From Conchocele bisecta (taxonomy: Eukaryota; Mollusca; Bivalvia; Lucinida; Thyasiridae), in NCBI GenBank assembly GCA_029237695.1, contig CM055279.1, positions 58,849,530 to 58,913,529 of the forward strand: DNA of 64,000 nucleotides. Direction: 5' to 3'. Below are positions 1 through 10,876 of this stretch, piece by piece (positions within the stretch are counted from its first letter, which is position 1; the number at the start of each line of letters is the position of its first letter). A model generated the notes under the pieces. The model did not search any database and was not told the origin of the DNA. It saw only the letters and a list, made by a program, of their open reading frames with translations. Both the position numbers and the translations under genes were made by a program.

Positions 1-392
1 TGCTACCATATTATAAAACCAAGTCTGTAAGGAGAAAATCCATATTGGTACGTACAAACTTCTAGTAGCACTATTATTAAACGGTCACCTAACTCTCCAT
101 AATTTGCATAGGTTTCCGCACTATACACGTTGACCTGATACATTCCTGGCGTATCACATGTCCGCTGCCTTTCATCCGTTATCAGTGCATAGTTCTTCTA
201 GTAAATGGATACTCTCATTTCAAAGGTAACATTTGATGAAGTCACACGCTCTGAAGTATGCACAATAGCAAAATACAGGAAGCCGTACAGGAAGTACATC
301 CATCCGTCCGGGAATACAAGTCACATGCATCTTCACAATTGCAGCCAGCAGCCTATATGCAGCTGATGCATGTATGCGACACTACCGTTGAT
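1..392. other. No gene seen
   Basis: AT-rich host DNA. I see no open frame, RNA gene or repeat structure here that I can support. Confidence 0.5.
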
Positions 393-690
393 CCAGATCT
401 GTAGCCGATTTCACCAACATTGCTAAGCATACTTATCTAGCTAAGTATATTTTGAGGGAGTAATCATTTCTATTCCCCGAAAGGCATTATTACATATAGA
501 ACTAACGACTGCATATATTTTATGATTAAAAGTATGCAGAATTATTATTATGAATTTATTACATGATAATGTAATAAAATCAGTATAATAAAAATTAATA
601 AATTTGTCCTTAAATTGACAATTTCTCCCTCAAAGTGTACTTAGCAAGATAAGTGTGCTTAGCAAGTTTGGTGAAATCGACTACAGGTGT
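393..690. repeat. Fold-back element (MITE-like)
   Basis: The two ends are inverted copies of each other over roughly 65 bp. The left arm runs from about 393 to 460 and the right arm from about 626 to 690, both containing a GATTTCACCAA block and a GAGGGAG inner edge. The middle is AT-rich and non-coding. This is the structure of a non-autonomous fold-back transposon, but I cannot assign a superfamily. Confidence 0.7.
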
Positions 691-1689
691 GTCTTCTGTG
701 TTTCAGTATTTGTCAGATTAAAAACATAATCAAACACATCGTTTTTTGTATTTCTCGTTTGTTTTGTATGTTGTAAAAGACCATACGTTAAATACAATAA
801 TGGCGTTTTATAATATACAAATACATGTTTGTTGCCCGGTGGCTACCAGTATCTATAGACCAGCGGGGAACGGTAACTTTGTAATTGCTAAAACTGACTT
901 GCATGGCGAAATGTGACATCATCGACGGTAAGCTCGTTCACATATCTAACACAGTCTAGATGAAGTGTGACGTCGCTTATTTGGTGTAATTGTACTAAAC
1001 CAGAGGCGACAGCGTGTTTGATTTGATCAAATCATTAGCTCCGGACCAGCTTCGCGCTTTCTGGTGGCCGAGATACTGCGACGAATGACGGGAACGGCGG
1101 GCATGTAAAGGACAAGGGGCAATAAAGCCAAAAATCGGCCCACACCCAAATTGGAAAATAACAATGTAGTAGTGTACATCCATACGTCATGAAGCTATGT
1201 TGAAAATTTCGATTTTATATCTTGACTACTTTTCGGACAATATTGTTTTTAATGACACAACCCAATGGCACATTTCAATGGACAGCACCGTCAATTTGAC
1301 GTTAAAACATGTGAGATGACGTTACGATACTGGGAAGCGGGGGATTTTGTGATTGAAATATAATTTGCATTCTAGACAAACAGCAGGAAAGAATTGATTG
1401 CCATGATTTAAGACAATATAACTGTATGGGCCTAAACATCTTTTCAGTTTCGAGATGGCTGACCTTTTCAAAATGGCCGCCATTTTTATCAATTTCATGA
1501 CTATATATGAGCATGGCTTATGAAAACGTAGATTTCAAAAAAGGTAAAATTCGTGAAACGGCATTATATTTATTGCATATTGTCCATCATCCTAAGCACT
1601 TATTATTATGCCCACCACGATAGTGGAGGGGGCATTTAGTTTCACCCTTATCCGTCCGTCCCGTTCATCCATCCGTCCCACCCGTCACC
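691..1689. other. No gene seen
   Basis: Host DNA with only short, unsupported frames. From about 1616 a GTCC-rich stretch (CCGTCCGTCC) leads into the tandem repeat that follows. Confidence 0.5.
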
Positions 1690-1910
1690 AACCTTGTAAG
1701 TCGTAAAACTTTTAAACCATACTAGCTACACACCTAAAACTTGGTATGTAGCTTCGCTATGATGAGCAGATCCGCAAAGTTTATTTTGATTTTTTATTCG
1801 ACCCCGGGGTCATAGATTATCTCCCCCTTTTCGACTTATTTTTTCTTGTAACTCATAAACTTTTAAACCGTAATAGTTACATACCTGAAACTTGGTATGT
1901 ATATACGATA
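1690..1910. repeat. Two-copy degenerate tandem repeat
   Basis: Two similar blocks, each containing AAACTTTTAAACC followed by ACTTGGTATGT, lie near 1698-1748 and 1857-1901. The preceding GTCCGTCC leader is also seen beside other host repeats at about 9050 and 34690, so this is a dispersed host repeat family. Confidence 0.5.
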
Positions 1911-2389
1911 TATATGTAGAAGGCCATGCAAAAAGTTCTTTGGTTTTCAGATATCGCTGCGTCAGAAAAATCCCTGCACGTCGAGCATTTTATCATCATG
2001 GAGAAATAAAATTTTACTTTAAATTCACCGCATGATCAATAAAAAACACGCCCATGCAAAAATATGTTAAATCCATTCATGTTTGACGAAAGTCTGGTGA
2101 TGTTTCACGTCTAAAGATGTTATAGTAACTTTATAGACCATACATGTATATGCATGTGGCGACTTGAACAAATCATAGACAAACATCTGAAACAAAAAGA
2201 CACGTGTGTTTTTTTAAAAAATCTGCTCTCCCGTGTCACATTCCACAATCCACGTGTCTGAGAACCAAGTACTTTTTTATGGCCTGAGTGTTATGTCAAT
2301 GGGACACATGCAATATATATATATATATATATTCATAACAGTTGTCAATGTTGGGATTCGTGTAAGCAAGATATTGCGGTGTTTAATTT

Positions 2390-2800
2390 ATTTACACAAA
2401 TTTCAAAGTCATTTGAGAAAGTCTTACACATTTTTTGACGTAAGAAAATGGCTAATTGTTTCAGCATCATTTTGAAGGTCACAAATGTCATGTCATTGGT
2501 GATGTGATTGCATCACACATATACAGGTGAATGAACTGTCAAGATATTAAAGCAATCCTTCATGTAATATTGAAGATATTACATGCTGGCGAAACTCGAA
2601 AATCGTACAAACTTTTCGACGTAACAAAATGGCTAAGTGTTTCAGTGATAGTTGGAAGATGACAAATGTGAAGGTCGTGTTAATGGTGGCGCGGGTGTGT
2701 GACAAATGTTCAGGTGATTTAAGTGTCCAAGTATTGAAGCAATGCTTTATCGTAATATTGACGATATTACATGTTTGAATAACTCTTATAAACATTTTGA
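2390..2800. repeat. Degenerate tandem repeat, about 185-bp unit
   Basis: Blocks with TTTGACGTAA, AAATGGCTAA and GTGTTTCAG-like words recur near 2437, 2615 and 2797, with GTAATATTGA-GATATTACAT dyads near 2565 and 2752. A short GGAC-rich tract follows at 2812-2842. No coding sense is visible. Confidence 0.5.
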
Positions 2801-3025
2801 CGTAAATGTACACGGACGGACGTACGGACGGAAGGACGTACGGAACCTCAAGAGCGACGCAATATGCACACATAATAATTAATACATCTTAGAATGTCCT
2901 ACATATATGCACAGACGTTGATATTTATGCTGGAATCATGCCACTCATAAATGCAAACTCATCAGTAATATCTACGTGACCGAGAACAGGGTTTTCTTCA
3001 GGAACAATGAGATTATATTAAGAAC

Positions 3026-3168
3026 ATCCATCATATGCACTAGTGTAGGGCAAGGATATTCCACCCGAATGTCAGAATATGTCGTCAGAGGCTTTGTCGA
3101 GTTTCTGACGACATATTCTGATCACGAGGGTGGAATATCCTTCTCTCACACCAGTGCATATGATGGAT
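3026..3168. repeat. Palindromic fold-back repeat
   Basis: The two halves are near-complete inverted copies: ATCCATCATATGCAC at the left end and GTGCATATGATGGAT at the right end, with CAGAATATGTCGTCAGA and its reverse complement near the centre. The short loop is near 3089-3106. Confidence 0.8.
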
Positions 3169-3339
3169 ACTTTGTCTCGCCCCTATATAGAACATATTTG
3201 CAAATCTCAAAATATTTGTCTGACCGAGAATATTACCCAACTTTATATTCACTGAATGTATGCGACTTTTGATATGTCCAACGTGCTCGCCATGTCAACA
3301 AAACGTCAAAACTTTGTTTTAACCCACGAATTGGATGCT

Positions 3340-4030
3340 AATACCAGTTCAATGGATCGTTTACAATTTATAGATACACTTGGCTTCAATGATAATTGCT
3401 TCATATGATGTGATGTGATATATGAATATATCCTATGTAAATATTGTCTTGTTACTGTATACTATATGGTACATTGAGCTGCCATCTCCGCCTTCTTTGT
3501 ATGTACAAGCCACCGTACAGTTTCACCACTTCGTGCGTTTGACACATACAGCAAATAATATGACAGTAAACCAAAAACAATTTGGTGCAATACATCATAG
3601 ACAGATATGACTACGGCATACTATAAATATTATGCCAGCAAACTATACAAAAGACGAGATACCTGAGCATTTTTCCCATCAATCTCAAAATAAATTTTGA
3701 TGTGTAAACTTTTCAATCTGATGCACAGCCTATATTGTTAGTGTACACGTTATCTAATCCATAGGTAAAGCCATATTTACTCGCATAGTAGGTGAGTAGA
3801 TAGGAGTCCGTTCTCTTGGGTTTTCTGCATTATACCATATGTTCTACTTCACATTTTGCGCTTTGTGTCAAACGCCAGAAGAGGTGAAAGTGGCTGATGG
3901 CTTGAACACGCAATATGCCGAGTTCACCATTCCATGTGCCGTATAGGATACAGTAACGAGGCAGTGTTCACATATATGTTATACATATGTTCCATCACAT
4001 TTACGAAGCAATTATCTTTGAATCAAACGA
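3340..4030. repeat. Dispersed host repeat, copy 1
   Basis: This block is present in inverted orientation at about 61440-62330 and in direct, more diverged form at about 32840-33740. Shared landmarks are GCTGCCATCTCCGCC, CAGTTTCACCACTT, AATCTGATGCACAGCC-like words and a terminal TTATACATATG region. The frames inside are not conserved between copies, so it is not a gene. Confidence 0.7.
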
Positions 4031-4059
4031 TTATCAGGTATATAATGAGTCCTTAAGAA

Positions 4060-4494
4060 AGCTTTTGACCTTGCAGATCACACAGTATTATTGCAAAAAA
4101 TGAAAATCAATAAATTAAAAATGGCATCACTTACTAACTGGTTGTCATCGTATTTAACTGGCCGTCAGCAAAACGGTGGTATCTCTTCCGATTTCGCTAA
4201 TGTAATAGCTGGTGTTCCTCAAGGATTAATTCTTGGACCAACGATCTCTATTTCTTTTATTTATAAATGATTTGCCTTTATTAATTAACAACTCATATGT
4301 TTGCCGATGACACAACAATTCATACATCAGGTAGCGATCCAGTTATCATCCATACTAATCTACAAGCAGATCTAAGACTTTGTGCTATTGAGAATTGGTG
4401 TGACCAAAACAAAATGGTTATTAACGCAAACAAAACTGCAAGTATGATAATTAGCACCAGACAAAACTTGCAGCTGTATCTGACCTGCGATTAA
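4060..4494 (+). pseudogene. Non-LTR retrotransposon reverse transcriptase fragment
   Basis: Translation in two frames gives a typical LINE reverse-transcriptase middle section. KAFDLADH-like sequence is followed by WLSSYLTGRQQ, then GVPQG-LILGP, and in another frame the catalytic FADD box (MFADDTTIH, 4297 onward) followed by a helix with INANKT. A frameshift and stops separate the GVPQG and FADD segments. The fragment has no 5' part and ends soon after the FADD domain, so it is a dead copy. The family resembles the CR1/Jockey/RTE types, but I cannot place it further. Confidence 0.8.
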
Positions 4495-6112
4495 CTTTTT
4501 CTGAATCTGCTATTGAGTCTGTAGCTTTTTTTGAATGGGGTGAAAAACCGGAGGGCCCGGAGAAAAACAACAGCCAAAACCGTCGGGACATAACTCAGAA
4601 CAAATACCGCGAGACATTGGTTGTTGTTCAGTCATCGTAGTGCTTCAAGACTTGGCACACGGGTAAATTCTTCAAACAAACTCAGTTTTTATGATATCAA
4701 TTCATATGCAAATATAAAATGGCAAAACCCCGTACATGAAGACCATAGGTATTAAGGTGTATACCGATATAATTCATGGGTAAACTGTAAAAACAGTATA
4801 TATTTAAAGCTACACTTTGTGTCAGTATTATAGCCTATCTAGAATATAGGCCAATATTTGAAAATAAAATCCTAAAAATAAATGAGGCCAAATAACCAAC
4901 CAATTTTTCACACTTGTAAATGCATCAATAAATTAACATAGATCCAATGACTTAGAACTACATAACACTATCCAGTGTTATTTTATGCGTCAGTCTACAA
5001 ATACATGTATTGGTGTAAGTTAACCTAGCATGGGATGAATTTGATGGTGATTTATATCATTACACACATTCAGTTGATGATAGTTACTTCCCTCTATAAA
5101 CAAACTTTGAAGGCGCAAATGTTTCAATTTGTATTACTTATTTTTGGCTATTACAGCATGAAATAAACTATGTCAGTGAATACACAAGGTACGTTGTTGT
5201 ATAGAAATATATATATAGATATCTTACATCGGAATAAACACGCTATCCACGCTGTTGAGTGTCAAAATAACCAGACAGCTGTGGTTGGCAAGTGGCTGGG
5301 GTAGGGGAAATAGGGCCCATTTTTTTATTCAAATAAAAAGTTAGCTACCAGCCCACGCGTGTACCAAGTTTTAATTTCTACAGTAGGGTAATTTAAATTG
5401 AAAATATTAACTTGGTACACGGGTGGTCTGGGTATTAAATTCATGAACGTAGGGAAGAAAATGTCAAGAAAATGCCAATTTCCGGTTTTATGACGTTACG
5501 CCACGCGGTGTCATAACGTCATCGCATGATGTAAGCTGATCAAAATTACATTTTTAAAGAGATGAGATGTTGTGTGTAACAAAACGGGTACAATTTATAT
5601 TTTTTGAGAAAATGAAATTTTAGGGCCTTACCGCACCTCCCTCTTTGTAAACCTTCCTCTTTAGGAAAACGTACGTTTTTTTTTCATTAAAAATATTAAA
5701 ATATTAACAAAATCTGTAATATTTTCTGTAAATGACGTCGTAAATGACGTGGTAAGTTGACGGAACTTTCGAAGCAAATGTGATTGTCTATTCGGCATCT
5801 GCTCTGACCATTTCATGAATGTTCAACGTCATTTACGGAAAATATCACCGTTTCTGTAAATATTTTTTATGAAAAATTGCACATTTTCTAACGTACAAAA
5901 TCATATGGCTTGTCTCATATGTGTTGTTCTCACAGTAAAATGACTGATGTCGTAACTTCTGACATTAAATTAATGTAGACAAAAACGAACAACCATTGAT
6001 AGATACACAATGTCATGAAAAATAATTCAAATTTATAAAAACATTTGCCATGCACAGTTACTGTTTTCCCGCCATTGTGCTAACCCTTTCAGCAATAAAG
6101 CCACCATGTGCA
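4495..6112. other. No gene seen
   Basis: Non-coding host DNA. The only structure I notice is a short inverted pair at 5352-5429 (GTGTACCAAGTT against AACTTGGTACAC). Confidence 0.5.
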
Positions 6113-6173
6113 AACACTGCAGATCCTGATGCGCCGGCTCGTAGCGAGCCGTCTCACCAGGATCTACAGTATT
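6113..6173. repeat. Palindromic hairpin element (GGCTCG type)
   Basis: Inverted arms CACTGCAGATCCTGATG and its near complement CACCAGGATCTACAGTA flank GGCTCGTAGCGAGCC. The same hairpin recurs at 56627-56690 and as half-copies near 57155, 57575 and 58085, so it is a mobile or repeatedly copied host palindrome. Confidence 0.75.
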
Positions 6174-6535
6174 TGCCAGTATTGTTTAGATTTTCAAAGA
6201 AACATCCCTCATAAGATTAATGAACTCGTCCAAAAATTAACATGAACCAGTCTACGCCATTTATTTAGGTGTGAAATGGTTAATTCATGTTGCGCTGACA
6301 TACAGAAAAACTGAATATAAACGGCGATATAGAATAAACCGACTCACCTTAAGTATAAAGTATCCAACACCAGACGGATATGATTAACCTGACAGAGCGA
6401 TGTAGTGGTTTTGTACGGAAATCGACACCGCGTGTGCGGCAAGTGTGACGAGATATACAGCGATACTCACTGAATGATCGCCGTCGCGACTATTTGTACC
6501 ACAGGTAAAGGCAATATATATATATGGGTCTGTCC

Positions 6536-6734
6536 GGAGAAATGGGGCTTATGGGATTTGTAACCAGTGTAGCTCCTTATCAAATACATGTAGCACACCC
6601 TTGTAGCCTGATAACGATGTCCGCTGCCTGTTAGAAGTATGCCGGGTGTGTCAGTGCAGATACTGATTAGACTGCGGATGCACAGGTTGATCTTGATATA
6701 CACTGGTCGCAAAACCCATAAGCCTCATTTCTCC
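6536..6734. repeat. Fold-back element, GGAGAAATGGGGCTTATGGG termini
   Basis: The left end GGAGAAATGGGGCTTATGGG is mirrored at the right end by CCCATAAGCCTCATTTCTCC. A related element is at 53821-54041, and single ends occur near 54450 and 56165. It is non-coding and MITE-like. Confidence 0.7.
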
Positions 6735-6764
6735 AGTCACATCCACATATTATATGATTCATAG

Positions 6765-8985
6765 CCGTCACGCGTATACAATTTATCCCGCTCGCTGCGT
6801 CAATCACGGTTACTACGACCGGCCCCTGATGCAGGCGAGTACACGCACATGTATGAGTTATCACTGTATACAATACCGCTCGCTGCGTCATCACGGTTAT
6901 CTTTTACCCGCCCGCTGATGGCAGCGAGTACACGTACTGTATGAGTTATCACTGTATCAATTTACCCGCTCGCTGCGCCAATCACGGTTACTACGACCGG
7001 CCCCTGATGCAGGCGAGTACACGCACATGTATGAGTTATCACTGTATACAATTTACCCGCTCGCTGCGTCAATCACGGTTACTACGACCGGCCCCTGATG
7101 CAGGCGAGTACACGCACATGTATGAGTTATCACTGTATACAATTTACCCGCTCGCTGCGCCATCACGGTTACTACGACCGGCCCCTGATGCAGGCGAGTA
7201 CACGCACATGTATGAGTTATCACTGTACACAATTTACCCGCTCGCTGCGCCAATCACGGTTACTACGACCGGCCTGATGCAGGCGAGTACACGCACATGT
7301 CATGAGGTTATCACTGTACACAGTACGCTCGCTGCGCCAATCACGGTTACTACGACCGGCCCCTGATGCAGGCGTGACACGCACATGTATGAGTTATCAA
7401 CTGTATACATTTATCCCGCTCGCTGCGTCAATCACGGTTACTACGACCGGCCCCTGATGCAGGCGAGTACACACATGTGATTTATCACTGTACATACCCG
7501 CTCGCTGCGCCATCACGGTTATACGACCGCCCCTATGCAGGCGAGTACAGACATGTAGAGTTATCACTACACAATTTACCCGTCTCGCTGCGCCATCACG
7601 TTACTACGACCGGCTGATGCTGCGCGAACACGCACTGTAGGGAGTATCATACTGTACACAATACGCTCGCTGCGCCATCACGGTTACTACGACCGGCCCC
7701 TGATGCAGGCGAGTACACGTACATGTATGAGTTATCACTGTACACAATTTACCCGCTCGCTGCGTCAATCACGGTTACTACGACCGGCCCCTGATGCAGG
7801 CGAGTACACGCACATGTATGAGTTATCACTGTACACAATTTACCCGCTCGCTGCGCCAATCACGGTTACTACGACCGGCCCCTGATGCAGGCGAGTACAC
7901 GCACATGTATGAGTATCAATTTGTAATCACTTATACCCGCTCGCTGCGCATCAACGAGCGTTACTACGACCACGGCCCTCCTGATGCAGGGTGCGTGTAC
8001 ACGTTAACATTTATGTGTTTTACACTGTACACAATTTACCCGCTCGCTCTGCGCCAATCACGGTTACTAAGACCGCCCTTGATGCAGGCGAGACCACGCA
8101 CATGTATTTGAGTTTTATTCTTGTAATTTACCCAAATTTACCAGGCTCGCTGCGCAATTCACGGTTACCTACGGACGGCCCTTGGTGCAGGCGAGTACCA
8201 CCGGCACATTGTACTGAGTTATCATGTATACCAAATTACACGGCCCCTCGCTGCGGCAATCACGGGTACTAGGACGGCTTCCTGATGCAGGCGAGTTCAA
8301 CACCATGCCGTTGAGTTTCCACTGTATACAATTTACCCGCTCACTGCGCACAATTCACGGTTTCCTACGACCGGACCCTGATGCAGGCGTGTACACGCCA
8401 ATTGTATGAGTTATCCCACTGTATAACAATTTACCACGACTCACTGCGCAATTAACGGGTAACTACGACCGGGCACATGATGCAGGGAGTTCACGGACTA
8501 GTTTGAGTTATAACTGGGTAATACCCCAAGTTACCCGCTCGCTGCGTCAATCACGGTTACTACGACCGGCCCCTGATGCAGGCGGTACACGCACTGTATT
8601 GAGTTATCACTGTACACAATACGCTACGCTGCAGGTACACGGTACTACGACGGCCTCGAATGGCAGGCCGCGTACACGCATGTATGAGATCATCACAGTA
8701 CACATTTCATCCCGCTCGCTGCGCCAATCACGTTACTACTTTCCGGCTGACTGCAAGGCGAGTACTACGCACTGTATGAGTTATCACTGTACTACAACAT
8801 TTACCCTTTCGCCTCACTGCAGTCAATCACGTTACTACGACCGACCCTGATGCAGGCGAGTTACACGCACATGTATGCGTTATCACTGTATACATTTACC
8901 GATCATGCGTCATCAACCCGTACTAACGACGGCCTGATTGCGGGCGTACAGCCAATGTATGAGTTATCACTGTATACGATCAAAA
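6765..8985. repeat. 91-bp satellite array
   Basis: Roughly two dozen head-to-tail copies of a 91-bp unit. Landmarks are CCGCTCGCTGCG, ATCACGGTTACTACGACCGG, CCTGATGCAGGCGAGTACAC and ATGTATGAGTTATCACTGTA. Copies from about 6941 to 7300 and 7680 to 7910 are nearly identical. Those from about 7910 to 8960 are full of small insertions and deletions. A related monomer is at 28985-29040. The open frames that cross it are by-products of the repeat. Confidence 0.9.
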
Positions 8986-9000
8986 ACAACACTCGTCTTT

Positions 9001-9290
9001 TTATGCCACCGGTCTCGAAGAACCGGGTGGCATATTGTTTTTGGGCCGTCCGTCTGTCCGTCTGTCCGGGCCAACATCGGGGGTTTAGGAGCTTAGGGTA
9101 AGGGTTAGTAACAAAGGATTCCTTTGTTATTGTCGGTAAGCTCCTAATTCCATTGATCTTTAGGAGCTAATCCTTTGATCTTTTAAAGAACAAATAGCTC
9201 ATAACTCTCAAATGTTTGAACGTCCGTCTGTCTGTTCGTCCGGCACACTTTTCGTCCGTCACACTTTTCGGTTAACCACTTTGTCACATT
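9001..9290. repeat. Host repeat with small hairpin and GTCC-rich leader
   Basis: A short hairpin (GCCACCGGTCTCG against CGAAGAACCGGGTGGC) is followed by a GTCCGTCTGTCC tract and then an inverted pair, TAGGAGCTTAGG and CTAACAAAGGATTCCTTTGTTA-like words, near 9085-9180. The same kind of leader is at 34640-34730. Confidence 0.45.
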
Positions 9291-9419
9291 TTCTCAAATA
9301 TGCTGCAGGTGGCATCCGCGTTCGATATACGCATTTCTTGTTATACGTCTTTTTATACGTCTTTTTATACGTGCATGATCTTTATCCACAACACATGGTC
9401 TGTCATGGTAGTGTGGCAA

Positions 9420-9760
9420 TATACTTTATTATTCAAACGCGTGGAGAAAATGAGATACATGTATAGGAATGCAAAACGGTCACGTTTTCTATTCTGCTAT
9501 AACTTCTTTACTGTATCAGCGATTGGCTTCAAACTCCATGTGATGATTCTCATAATTTCATTCCCCTCCCCACCCATGATCCCCATGTCCATCTTATCGC
9601 TAGGTACCTGTGTAGCAATGACTGCAGGTACAGGCACTGGGTCTCAGATATGAAACAAAACAAGGAACAAATAGTTTAATTGCAGATTTGCATCGTACTT
9701 CCGAACCTAATTGTACATATAAGTCGCCTGTAAAAAATGGGGATTGCTAAACAAATGTTT
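9420..9760. repeat. Direct repeat, left copy (pair at 29280-29560)
   Basis: Words such as AATAGTTTAATTGCAGA, TTGTACATATA and AATGGGGATTG occur in the same order near 9668-9760 and 29445-29520. The intervening 20 kb includes Polinton 1, so the element sits between two copies of a host repeat. Confidence 0.55.
9480..9640. repeat. Host repeat unit, paralogue of the Polinton 1 target
   Basis: GATTGGCTTCAAACTCCATG followed by ATTCCCCTCCCCACCCATG closely matches the host sequence obtained when the two flanks of Polinton 1 are read across the insertion. It therefore serves as an unoccupied paralogous site. A second unit is at 10240-10340. Confidence 0.7.
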
Positions 9761-9962
9761 ATAATTCCAGTACAAAAATATTTACACAATTCCCTAACAT
9801 TTGATTGGCCCGTAGCAAGTCTCTGTCCAAAATTTATATCCAGTAAAATCCCATATGCCGATCTACTTTCAGTAACCATGAGGCGCAGTTAAAATAATTC
9901 TTAAGAAAACGGAAAATAAACACATTTTCTTGATGGATTTATTTCAAATGATGGAATTATAA

Positions 9963-10114
9963 GGAATGATTGGTATTTTTGTTGAATTTATCGGGGATAT
10001 AAACTTGGAAAAGTCGCGGGAATACTGGACGAGGCCTTCCGGCCTTCGTCCAGTATTCCCGCGACTTTTCCAAGTTTATACCCCGATAAATTCCACAAAA
10101 AGACCATTCATTCC
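9963..10114. repeat. Near-perfect 152-bp palindrome
   Basis: The arms are complementary over about 65 bases with few mismatches (AAACTTGGAAAAGTCGCGGG against CCCGCGACTTTTCCAAGTTT), around a small GGCCTTCCGGCC centre. It is a host fold-back repeat with no coding content. Confidence 0.85.
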
Positions 10115-10189
10115 TATAACAATACTGAAAAATAACTAGCGTAAGGATACTTATTTTCATCTGCATGTGCATGTTTGTCATCATTCATA

Positions 10190-10440
10190 TTCCAATTCCT
10201 GCATCCATACTCTATCTGGCTCAGTAGATGCATGCGCGTGTTTCCATTCTACTATAACTTCTTTAATGGATGAGCTATTGGCTTCAAACGTCATGTACAT
10301 GTTCATGCCATTCATATTTTCATTCCCGGCCCCACCCATGCTCAAGTTCAATGTCAAATCACTTAGACATTGCCGTCCAATAAATGCGTGCCCGTTTCTC
10401 CATTCTCCTATAACTTATTTTCGTATGGTCTATTGGCATC
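10190..10440. repeat. Host repeat units flanking Polinton 1 on the left
   Basis: Two degenerate units start with CATTCTACTATAACTTC (10244) and CATTCTCCTATAACTTA (10401). The second is interrupted by Polinton 1 right after GGCATC. The unit continues at 28258 on the other side of the element. Confidence 0.7.
10436..10440. repeat. Target site duplication GCATC, left
   Basis: GCATC abuts the first base of the left inverted repeat and is repeated exactly after the last base of the right one (28258-28262). The sixth base does not match (G on the left, A on the right), so the duplication is 5 bp. Confidence 0.85.
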
Positions 10441-10630
10441 AGTAGTATATAAGAGTCATAATGATACAAGTTTATATGGAAACCACCCCACTACGTGTGG
10501 TGGCTTCCACACGAAACTTGTAATCATTATGACTCTTATATACTACTACCGCGAGACCATATATTTATGACATGAGAAGATACACCCTATTAGAGATAAA
10601 AATCCCTATGTTATACTCAGTATATATATA
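10441..10630 (+). repeat. Polinton 1 left terminal inverted repeat
   Basis: Bases 10441-10630 match the reverse complement of 28068-28257 at every one of 190 positions. The first 107 bases are themselves an imperfect palindrome: AGTAGTATATAAGAGTCATA at 10441 returns inverted at 10528-10547, and an inner stem (GGAAACCACC with GGTGGCTTCC) closes around CCACTACGTG. Confidence 0.97.
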
Positions 10631-10876
10631 CAACAATCTGTTATACTTTTATTACGAATAAAATAACAACTGACACCCTATTAAAGATAAGAAATCTATA
10701 AGTTATACTCAGTATTTTACACCAATCTGTCACAAATATAAACTGACACCTATTAAAGACAAGTTATCCATAAGTTATACTAAGTATATTACAACAATCT
10801 GTCATATATTTATTACGAATAAATATAAACTTACACCCTATTGAAGATAAAAAATCTATTGGTTATACTCAGTATA
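10574..10876 (+). repeat. Subterminal repeats and putative polymerase promoter
   Basis: Four degenerate copies of a 70-90-bp unit begin ACACCCTATT at about 10582, 10674, 10746 (as ACACCTATT) and 10834. Each contains a TTATACTCAGTATA-like word. The last copy places CTCAGTATA directly against the polymerase ATG at 10877. The first copy lies partly inside the inverted repeat. The same word precedes the ATG of the rightmost gene (28062), which suggests a shared promoter or initiator element. Confidence 0.6.

Noticed and set aside
6941..8850. Frames of 60-141 codons in the 91-bp satellite
   Set aside because: They repeat the satellite unit and lose frame wherever the unit varies, so they are by-products.
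6765..8985. CRISPR-like array
   Set aside because: The whole 91-bp unit is repeated without unique spacers, and the context is animal genomic DNA.
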